Below, one piece after another: positions 17,557 through 24,406 of a DNA stretch of 64,000 nt; position 1 is the first letter of the stretch; each line of letters starts with the position of its first letter. The notes beneath the pieces were generated by a model. That model saw only the letters and a program-made list of their open reading frames with translations. It did not search any database and had not been told where the DNA came from. The stretch lies in NCBI GenBank assembly GCA_041494885.1, contig JBGQBO010000009.1:62001-126000 (forward strand). The letters are read 5' to 3'. Position numbers and translations under genes: made by a program. Origin of the DNA: JAIQFV01 sp041494885 (GTDB lineage: Bacteria; Acidobacteriota; Terriglobia; JAIQFV01).

Positions 17557-18246
17557 ATGAATGCAACTGATTTTTTCGAGAAGAATAAGGGTGACCGATC
17601 TTTTCCGAGATCGTCCGAGTCATTCTGGACTTCCATTTTCGCCCTGTTTCTACTCCATCTTTCCAGCAACGAGCATGGCATCGTCGGTCTTGACGTATGG
17701 AAACCCACACAAGGCCAAGGGCATTGGTACGAGCGGAAAAAGGAGAGAGTACCATTCCTTGTTAAGGATTTGAGGTTTGAGAATCTCGCGGTGGAGCCAC
17801 GGACCTTGCTCGGGGTATGGCCAAAGGTGGAATTCAACATCAATTTGACTGGAATCTCACCAGATATAATTCTACGCCTGAATGACGGACCGCGGCGCTG
17901 GCGCTACGTCCTCATAGAGAATAAAGTGGCTACAGGCGCATCACTAGGATCCAATCAATGCACTGCCTATCCCGATCTCGTCCGAAGGTTGAATGAAGAA
18001 GGCACAAAGTGTGAGCTCCTTTTGCTCAAGTCCATTGGAATTTCGCAAGCCTATCGCGATGCTTTGACCCTTGAAGCGCGGATTGAGAAGTATTTTGGAT
18101 TGCTACTTTGGGAGGACGTATTTAGAACCATGCAGGAAACCCATTTTTCAATCCCAGGTATTGGCGTGACCACTTTCCAACAGTTCACCGAGGATGCCAA
18201 GAATGATTGCCTAAACTGGGAGGAGAACCATTCAAATAATTCTTGA
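17557..18246 (+). CDS. PD-(D/E)XK nuclease-superfamily protein
   Basis: A 229-residue protein starting at 17557 after an excellent ACGGAGG box. It has the PD-(D/E)XK signature: Asp103 in SPDIILRLND and Glu121-x-Lys123 in VLIENKVATG, followed by the helix beginning NQCTAYPDLV. This layout is seen in stand-alone PD-(D/E)XK proteins of defence islands and restriction-related genes. Catalysis is plausible since all three key residues are present, but the DNA or RNA target is unknown. It follows the WYL regulator and precedes a Panacea toxin-antitoxin pair. Confidence 0.75.
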   Translation: MNATDFFEKNKGDRSFPRSSESFWTSIFALFLLHLSSNEHGIVGLDVWKPTQGQGHWYERKKERVPFLVKDLRFENLAVEPRTLLGVWPKVEFNINLTGISPDIILRLNDGPRRWRYVLIENKVATGASLGSNQCTAYPDLVRRLNEEGTKCELLLLKSIGISQAYRDALTLEARIEKYFGLLLWEDVFRTMQETHFSIPGIGVTTFQQFTEDAKNDCLNWEENHSNNS

Positions 18247-18818
18247 GCTGTTCGAATAACGAAGAGGGTCGGACCTCTGCATTATTGGCCCGATCAGTGA
18301 ACGTTCAACTCCTAGGAATGCTGAGGGTCAGAGCTCCGCATTCTGCATTTGCCTTTTAAATCGGGAGAACTTTGCACTCATGTCGAATGCAATACTCAGA
18401 CACCCGCTTGTTCCTGTGTCACATAAGGCTCTGGTACAGTTTCCGCTCGTATCGGGCTGCCGTCCTCCCATACCCCGCGGAATGTTCCTTTCAAATTGAA
18501 TCCTGACCCCGAATGGGTCCCATCGCACCGGCATAATGACGTAACTCCTTCAGAGTTAATGTGGATTAATAATGGGTCCGGTACCCAGGGTTGCACACAA
18601 CGCAACCCTGGGCTATTGAAGGCATCCCTTTCAGGGATGGCGTGGGGGTTACTTTTGCGTTATCAGGGGCGTTTATTCTCTTGTTGCCACAGGCAATGTT
18701 TCATGTCCATATTCTTTACATAGTAATTGACAAATATTATGACACACAATATAATTGCTTCAGTTGAGGATTCAACGGAATTGAAATCGGCCCTCAGATT
18801 GTAGATAGGTGAAGAATT
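18247..18818. other. Intergenic region with repeat relics and structured hairpins
   Basis: A 570-base gap without a supported gene. It contains two imperfect direct repeats of about 19 bases, at 18263-18283 and 18320-18340 (AGGGTC, then GA, CTC, GCATT), of the kind seen at ends of repetitive elements, and a group of three hairpins at 18543-18639 listed separately. The last 100 bases are A+T rich and probably hold the promoter of the toxin-antitoxin pair. Confidence 0.55.
18543..18639. repeat. Three-hairpin palindromic element
   Basis: Three successive hairpins in 97 bases: AACTC/GAGTT with loop CTTCA (18543-18557), an 11-bp perfect stem CCCAGGGTTGC/GCAACCCTGGG with a seven-base loop (18584-18612), and CATCCC/GGGATG with loop TTTCA (18623-18639). 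The outer two loops are nearly identical. From memory, similar multi-hairpin units recur in Planctomycetes and Acidobacteria; that needs a search. No transposase is adjacent. Confidence 0.7.
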
Positions 18819-19607
18819 ATGCTCTCAGAATTTATTCGACGATTGCGTGAGAAGCGCAAGCTGACGCAGGAATATTTGGCGTCAGAAGTCAGAATCTCCC
18901 GACCGACATATGTCCAGATTGAGCAAGGTAAGCGGGAGTTGAATCTGTCGGAGGCAAAGAAACTGGCGGAGGTTTTTGGCATCCCATTCGAAAGCTTCCT
19001 CCGGGAAGAGGAACCTCATGTCACCGTAAGAGTTGAGAAGGGCAAGACTCGGGCAACAAAGCGAAGAGAAGAGATTAGGATCAGTGTCCCGCAGGAGAGG
19101 GTGGACAAATTCAAACAGGTCTTGCTCTACATCCTCAAGGAAGTCGGCGGCAAGCCGAATATCGGCATGACCGCACTGTACAAACTGCTCTATTTCATTG
19201 ATTTCGATTATTACGAGAAACATGAGGAGCAATTGATGGGCCTGGTCTACCTTAAGAACCAACATGGCCCTACGCCGCTTCTGTTTGATAAGCTGATTGA
19301 CCAACTGGTAAAAAGAGGCGACGTGGAACTGGTAAAGAGCAAATTTTATCAGTACCCCCAGGCCAAGTACCTGGTCAATCCAGCGACAGTGCCTGATTTG
19401 AGTATTCTGGACGGCCGCGAAAAGGAGCATATTGACTGGGAATTGCGGCGCCTTTCGGATCTCACCGCCACCGCCCTCTCTGATCTCTCCCACAAAGATG
19501 TCCCCTGGATTAGCGCCCAACAGGGGAAGAAGTTGGATTACGAGTCGGTATTTTATCGAACTGCTGACACTTCAGTACGTGACTATGGAACTTCCGACCA
19601 GGATTGA
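18819..19607 (+). CDS. XRE-HTH / Panacea-domain antitoxin
   Basis: A 262-residue protein. Residues about 5-60 are an XRE helix-turn-helix (KLTQEYLASEVRISRPTYVQ) ending at an FGIPFESFL motif. Residues about 105-250 are a Panacea (SocA/DUF4065) domain, with MTALYKLLYFIDFDYY, GLVYLKNQHGPTP and the C-terminal SHKDVPWISAQQGKKLDYE. Panacea proteins are known as antitoxins that neutralise very different toxins. The 3' end overlaps the downstream RelE-like toxin gene by 23 bases, so the pair is coupled. The HTH probably gives autorepression. Confidence 0.9.
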   Translation: MLSEFIRRLREKRKLTQEYLASEVRISRPTYVQIEQGKRELNLSEAKKLAEVFGIPFESFLREEEPHVTVRVEKGKTRATKRREEIRISVPQERVDKFKQVLLYILKEVGGKPNIGMTALYKLLYFIDFDYYEKHEEQLMGLVYLKNQHGPTPLLFDKLIDQLVKRGDVELVKSKFYQYPQAKYLVNPATVPDLSILDGREKEHIDWELRRLSDLTATALSDLSHKDVPWISAQQGKKLDYESVFYRTADTSVRDYGTSDQD

Positions 19608-19977
19608 CTACTGCGAGACGGATTCCTTCACAAAGGACTTCAGGAAATTACTTAGGAGATTCAGGACCCTCGAGTCGGATCTTCAAACCGCGAAGCGAGA
19701 CGCCATCGAGCTTTACCATCTCAAGAACATTGACAACCAAAGTGTCTTTCGAGTCCAAGGATTCGGCACTGAGCTAGTTGAGATTTACAAGCTGAAGAAA
19801 TTTGCCTGCAGAGCCCTAAAGGGGCGCGGTTCAAAGAGTGGTATCAGGGTGATTTACGCGTTTTACAAGGAAATCCTAAAAGTTGAGTTTGTCGAGATTT
19901 ATTTTAAGGCCGATCAGGAAATTGAGGACAAGGAGAAAATAAAAGAATACTTGAAGAATTGCATGCTGGGAGCATAA
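19585..19977 (+). CDS. RelE/ParE-superfamily toxin
   Basis: A 130-residue basic protein read from the ATG at 19585, inside the 3' end of the Panacea antitoxin gene. The C-terminal half has the RelE-type pattern: GRGSKSGIRVIYAFY, VEFVEIYFKADQ and the acidic helix EIEDKEKIKEYLK. RelE-like toxins cleave mRNA on the ribosome; I cannot assign catalytic residues with certainty. Upstream in-frame codons also lack a stop, but earlier starts have no ribosome site and no family similarity. With the preceding gene it forms a PanAT-type toxin-antitoxin pair. Confidence 0.8.
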   Translation: MELPTRIDYCETDSFTKDFRKLLRRFRTLESDLQTAKRDAIELYHLKNIDNQSVFRVQGFGTELVEIYKLKKFACRALKGRGSKSGIRVIYAFYKEILKVEFVEIYFKADQEIEDKEKIKEYLKNCMLGA

Positions 19978-20142
19978 AAGGGGTAGGTCCCGATCATCAA
20001 GCCTTCCGATGCGTGAGGACTCCCATGGCCGGTACGGTGGCGAATACCCGGGTCCGCCTCCAACAATTGTGCCACCCAGCAATTCCACAGGACCTTGACA
20101 AAACTAATCCGCGTGGATAGTTGAAACCTTTCCCCGTCCAAT

Positions 20143-20811
20143 CTAATTATTCACGACCCATCCGTCGCGGAGATTGATGATGCGACTGCCGTAGGAGGCG
20201 TTCTTGTCGGAGTGGGTGACCTGAATGATGGTGACCCCCTCGGCGTTCAGCTTCTTGAAAAGTTCCATGATCTCCTCACCCTGGCTGGAGTGCAGGTTCC
20301 CTGTGGGTTCATCCGCGAGAATGAGCTTGGGGTTGGCAATCACGGCGCGGGCGACGGCGACCAACTGCTGCTGCCCGCCAGAGAGCTGGTTTGGGAAGAG
20401 ATCTTTCTTCCCGACAATTTGGAAACGGTCCAAAACATCGCATACAATGCTCTCTCGTTGACTCTTCTTGACGTCCCGGTAAGACAGGGGGATCTCGAGA
20501 TTCTCGTAGACTGTCAGGTTGTCGAGCAGGTGGTAGCTTTGAAAAACGAAGCCAACATATTTCTTGTTGAATTCGGCCCGCTTCTTCTTGTCGAGCTTGT
20601 GAATCGGCTGATCCAGGAAATAATACTCGCCACTCCAATCGCTGTCGTACATCCCGAGGATATGGAGCACCGTGGATTTGCCCGCGCCTGACGGGCCCAT
20701 GATTGAGACGAACTCCCCCTCCTGGACATCAAAACTCACGCGACGCAATACGAAAGTCTTTGAAACACCGTGAGCATAGAACTTCTCCATATCAACGAGT
20801 TTGATCATCAT
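20143..20811 (-). CDS. MacB/LolD-type ABC transporter ATPase
   Basis: A 222-residue cytoplasmic ATPase. Motifs are Walker A GPSGAGKST (about 40-48), signature LSGGQQQ, Walker B LILADEPTG and the H-loop in VTHSDKNA. It groups with ATPases that drive MacB/LolCDE-type mechanotransmission permeases. It is the last gene of a long minus-strand run with five ADOP permeases, and could energise them together with the second ATPase at 38119-38823. GGGGGA lies just before two adjacent ATGs; the second (20808) has the better spacing. Confidence 0.92.
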   Translation of the reverse strand: MMIKLVDMEKFYAHGVSKTFVLRRVSFDVQEGEFVSIMGPSGAGKSTVLHILGMYDSDWSGEYYFLDQPIHKLDKKKRAEFNKKYVGFVFQSYHLLDNLTVYENLEIPLSYRDVKKSQRESIVCDVLDRFQIVGKKDLFPNQLSGGQQQLVAVARAVIANPKLILADEPTGNLHSSQGEEIMELFKKLNAEGVTIIQVTHSDKNASYGSRIINLRDGWVVNN

Positions 20812-20842
20812 TCCCCCGGGGGTGAAGTTGAGTTGAAAAACC

Positions 20843-21095
20843 AGTTGTCAGTTCTCAGTTGTCAGTAATCAGGTGCCGGGTGGCGGGTGCTAGGTGTCAG
20901 TCTTCGAAGCCCACCATCAAGCACTCCTGAATGAAATCACATACTGTGGGTTTCCCAGCACGAATCCAAATCTATCGAGGAAGTCTTTGAACAGATGACA
21001 AAACCCAATCAATGACATTTGGCCACCGACAACTGAGAACTGGCAACTGACATCTGCTTTCTGACAACTGAGAACTGAGAACCGAGAACTGTTAC
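20843..21095. repeat. Heptamer-armed inverted element H4
   Basis: The left arm 20843-20905 has nine heptamers that change words while keeping register: AGTTGTC, AGTTCTC, AGTTGTC, AGTAATC, AGGTGCC, GGGTGGC, GGGTGCT, AGGTGTC, AGTCTTC. The right arm 21026-21095 has ten of the complementary type (CCGACAA, CTGAGAA, CTGGCAA and so on). The 120-bp core is unlike the others. The stop codon of the DoxX gene lies inside the last right-arm heptamer. Confidence 0.88.
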
Positions 21096-21499
21096 CTTCC
21101 CTGCCGCAGTCGGTCCAGGGAATATCCATTGTTTTCCAGAGCCCAGAACAACACGAAAACGACCAGTCCAAAGGTAACATTCTGCGCCACTGTGCCGGGC
21201 TGGCCGGTCATCGCCGTCCCAAAGACCAGTGCCATCATAAGCAGCCCGGCCAGCAGCAGCGCAAAGGCAGTGAATAGCCCGAGGATCAACAGGATGCCGA
21301 TGAGCACTTCAGCAAAAGGTAAGATCCGGGCGAAGGGGGACACCAGGATCATGGGAAGCTTGCCGGTGAACTCCTTTTCCAGAATGGGAGCAAAGTTGCC
21401 GATCCCCATCCGAAATTTCCCGATTCCGTAAGTCGCAAACATGACGCCCAGGGTGATGCGCAGCAAGGCATATCCAATCTCGCGAGAATTTCGCATCAT
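21092..21499 (-). CDS. DoxX-family membrane protein
   Basis: A 135-residue inner-membrane protein with four predicted helices, starting at one of two adjacent ATGs (21499/21496) after GGAGA. Family features are the N-terminal ALLRITLGVMFATYGIGKF, then FAEVLIGILLILGLFTAFA and a C-terminal helix with FGLVVFVLFWALENNG. DoxX-type proteins occur in quinone or redox stress modules and are often uncharacterised. It lies in the ADOP run between a permease and an ATPase gene, with heptamer elements on both sides. Confidence 0.85.
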   Translation of the reverse strand: MMRNSREIGYALLRITLGVMFATYGIGKFRMGIGNFAPILEKEFTGKLPMILVSPFARILPFAEVLIGILLILGLFTAFALLLAGLLMMALVFGTAMTGQPGTVAQNVTFGLVVFVLFWALENNGYSLDRLRQGR

Positions 21500-21520
21500 G
21501 AAATCTCCGATCTGAAATAC

Positions 21521-21760
21521 AGTTGTCAGTTCTAAGTAACAAGCCGTTAGCAATCAGCTATCAGCAGTCAGCTATGCTTAGGGTAAAGCATATCACGATG
21601 CTCAATTCGTTGATCGCAATCAATTGACTCCGATATGCCATGCTCCAAAAACTGCGACGTTACACGATTCACAGGCAATCGGCTTTTGGAAATTGCTTCT
21701 GCATTCTCCATTCTTGGGCTGATAGCTGATAGCTGTTTGCTGAGAACTGACAACTGAGAA
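21521..21760. repeat. Heptamer-armed inverted element H5
   Basis: The left arm 21521-21576 has eight in-register heptamers, from AGTTGTC through AGCAATC and AGCTATC to AGCTATG. The right arm 21719-21760 has six (CTGATAG twice, CTGTTTG, CTGAGAA, CTGACAA, CTGAGAA). The 142-bp core starts like the shorter type I cores of H6 and H9 (shared CATATCA and GTTGAT words) and then diverges. The right arm ends four bases from the stop codon of the adjacent ADOP gene. Confidence 0.85.
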
Positions 21761-21764
21761 CTCT

Positions 21765-24200
21765 CTACTCATACCGCAATGCAACCACCGGGTCCACCCG
21801 GGTGGCGCGCCGTGCGGGCAGGTAACTCGCCAGCAACGCGGACAGGGCGAGCGTCAAAGAAACGCTTCCGAAAGTTAGCCAGTCCATCGCCTCGATTCCG
21901 AAGATCAGGCTGGACAGCAGCCGTGCCAGTGCGATGGAGAATACGAGTCCAACTCCCAAACCGACGAATGTCAACCAGGCTCCCCGGGCAACAATCATCC
22001 CCAGGACATTGCGCGGGTCGGCGCCTAGGGCCATGCGGATTCCAATTTCATGAATTCGCCCGGTCACTTGAAAAGACATGACACCGAAGATGCCCACGGT
22101 CGAAAGAATCAATGCAATGACCGCAAGGGCGCTCAGGATGGCCGCAATGTAGGCAATGCCGACGGTGGAGTCTGAAATCACCTTGTCCATCGTCTTCATC
22201 TCATAAAGGGGTTGTTGGAAATCGACCCGCGCAATCGCTCCCCTCACTGGCGATATAAACTGCTTGGGATCACTCGTGGAACGTATGATGACGTGCAAGT
22301 TGGCCAGGGGGTTCTGCTGAAAGGGGCGATAGAGCGCGGGTTTCGGGTTCCGATCGGTCCAGTCATACTTGACATCGCCGACCACCCCGACCACTGTCAG
22401 CCAGGGGTTGTTGCTGCTCTCGATCCCCAGCTTGACCCGTTTGCCGATCGGGTTTTGATGGGGCCAATACCTTTGTGCCATGAACTCGCTGACGAGGGCG
22501 ACGGGGGGAGAGTCTTTTCCATCCTGGCCGCTGAGCTCGCGACCTGCTCGAAGTGGGATGTGCATCAATTGAAAATAATCGGGGCTAATGATCTGGTTCG
22601 TAACCGATTGGAGATCCGCGGAATTAAGTGAGGGCATCCCTTCGATGCTGATGAGCGCATTGCTCCCGTAGTTTCCATAGGGAATATTGGTCGCCACAGC
22701 CGCGCCTTCCAATCCGGGCAGGGCCCTCAGATTTTGTAACACCTGTTCATAGAATGCTGCCCGTTGCGGCGGGGTTTTATATTTTGCCGGTACTAGATTA
22801 ATGCGCAAAGTGAGGGCATGATTCGGATCGAGGCCCTGATTGGTATTCAGTAGTGTTCTTAAGCTCTTCACCATCAGTCCGGATCCGACCAGCAGGACCA
22901 GGGCCAACGCCACTTCCGCCATGACCAGGAAGCTTCGCAGACGATGCTTCGATTGACCGGCTGTGGCACTGCGTCCGCCCTCCTTCAAGGTTTCGTTCAG
23001 GTCGGGCTTTGAACTCTGAAAGGCGGGGATCAGGCCGGACAGGACTCCCGTAAGAATCGCCAGGGTCAGAGTGTACAGGAAGGACCGATAATCAAGGCTG
23101 ATGTGATTCCAGGCGGCGACGAATTTGGCGATCTCGGGAGGCATATTTGCCAGGATAAGTTCGATGGCCCACTCTGCCAAGAGCAGGCTGAGTGCCGCTC
23201 CCAGAAGAGACACCGCAATACTCTCTGTCAAAAGCTGCCGCATGATCCGCCAGCGACTGGCACCCAGCGACAGCCGCACTGCCATTTCCCGTTGGCGGGT
23301 TGTGGCCCGGGCGAACTGGAGATTGGCAACGTTGGTGCAAGCGATCAGCAGTACAAAAGCGACGGCCACAACAGACATCAGGGTATACTGGCGCGTTAAG
23401 TCCTCGGTCACAAAATCCCGCATGGACTCGACACGAACTGACCAACCTTTGTTCGTGGTCGGAAAAGTCTGGGCGAGCTGCGCCGAAATCGTCTTGAGTT
23501 CGGCCCGTGCTTTTGAAATGGACATGCCGGGTTTGAGCAGACCCAGCGCAAACAGGTAGTGGGCATTCCGAACGCCCCGGGCTTTGGAGTCGAGGGCGAG
23601 CGGCATCCACAACTCCACGGTCGTGGGGAAGTTGAACCCCGCGGGCATGACGCCGACCACCGCATAAGTCCTCCCGTCGATCATCACATTCTTCCCGACT
23701 ATGTTGGGATCCGACGCATACCGGCGCTGCCAAAGCCCATGACTGAGGATTACCACCTGTTCGTGTCCGGGGTTCTCCTCTTCGGGGAGGAAAACGCGGC
23801 CCACAACAGGCTGGATTCCCACCACCCCGAAGAAGTTCGGGGTAACTTCGAACCCCTGTACTTTCTCGGGCTCGCCCTGGCCGGTCAGGTTGACGTCTGA
23901 CCAACCATAGGCGGCCATGGCTTCGTAAGATCTGGTCTGGCTCTTCCAGTCCTCAAAGTTGGCGGGGGAGACACTTGACGTGTCATCACCCTTCTGGCTG
24001 GGCGCGACTTCGAGAGCGACCACCAGACGATTTTCGTTGGGGATCGACAGGGGCTTCAGCAGAAACGCATCGGCAACACTGAAGATCGCCGTGTTCGCTC
24101 CAATCCCAAGCGCCAGCGTCAGAACTCCCACCGCGGTGAACCCCGGATTCTTTAACAGCATCCGGAAGCCGTAACGAAGATCCTGGAATAAAGTTTCCAT
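21765..24200 (-). CDS. ADOP-family MacB/FtsX-like permease
   Basis: An 811-residue permease starting METLFQDLRYGFRMLLKN at 24200, with GGAGG five bases upstream; a four-codon longer frame would bury that box. Domains follow the ADOP plan, with the first periplasmic half showing YEAMAAYGWSDVNLTGQ, the second MHIPLRAGRELSGQDG, and the end PARRATRVDPVVALRYE. By eye it is very close to other copies in the run, consistent with tandem duplication. Heptamer elements fill the gaps on both sides. Confidence 0.93.
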   Translation of the reverse strand: METLFQDLRYGFRMLLKNPGFTAVGVLTLALGIGANTAIFSVADAFLLKPLSIPNENRLVVALEVAPSQKGDDTSSVSPANFEDWKSQTRSYEAMAAYGWSDVNLTGQGEPEKVQGFEVTPNFFGVVGIQPVVGRVFLPEEENPGHEQVVILSHGLWQRRYASDPNIVGKNVMIDGRTYAVVGVMPAGFNFPTTVELWMPLALDSKARGVRNAHYLFALGLLKPGMSISKARAELKTISAQLAQTFPTTNKGWSVRVESMRDFVTEDLTRQYTLMSVVAVAFVLLIACTNVANLQFARATTRQREMAVRLSLGASRWRIMRQLLTESIAVSLLGAALSLLLAEWAIELILANMPPEIAKFVAAWNHISLDYRSFLYTLTLAILTGVLSGLIPAFQSSKPDLNETLKEGGRSATAGQSKHRLRSFLVMAEVALALVLLVGSGLMVKSLRTLLNTNQGLDPNHALTLRINLVPAKYKTPPQRAAFYEQVLQNLRALPGLEGAAVATNIPYGNYGSNALISIEGMPSLNSADLQSVTNQIISPDYFQLMHIPLRAGRELSGQDGKDSPPVALVSEFMAQRYWPHQNPIGKRVKLGIESSNNPWLTVVGVVGDVKYDWTDRNPKPALYRPFQQNPLANLHVIIRSTSDPKQFISPVRGAIARVDFQQPLYEMKTMDKVISDSTVGIAYIAAILSALAVIALILSTVGIFGVMSFQVTGRIHEIGIRMALGADPRNVLGMIVARGAWLTFVGLGVGLVFSIALARLLSSLIFGIEAMDWLTFGSVSLTLALSALLASYLPARRATRVDPVVALRYE

Positions 24201-24213
24201 CGTAACCTCCAAA

Positions 24214-24406
24214 AGGTTTCAGGTGTCGGGTGTCAGTAAGCAGTCGTCAGCCATCAGCTATCAGCAGTCAGCTAGGATCAGAGTCAAACATGTCAAAAGA
24301 TTCGAGTACTTCGTTGACACCCGTCATTTGAATCCGATTCCAGCTGATAGCTGATGGCTGACAGCTGTTTGCTGACACCTGACACCTGACACCCGGCACC
24401 TGACAC
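24214..24406. repeat. Heptamer-armed inverted element H6 (type I core)
   Basis: The left arm 24214-24276 has nine heptamers (AGGTTTC, AGGTGTC, GGGTGTC, AGTAAGC, then AGC-type words). The right arm 24344-24406 has nine (CTGATAG, CTGATGG, CTGACAG, CTGTTTG, then CTGACAC words). The 67-bp core is homologous to that of H9 and of identical length. The right arm ends exactly at the stop codon of the ADOP gene at 24407; the left arm ends four bases from the ribosome site of the next gene. Confidence 0.92.
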
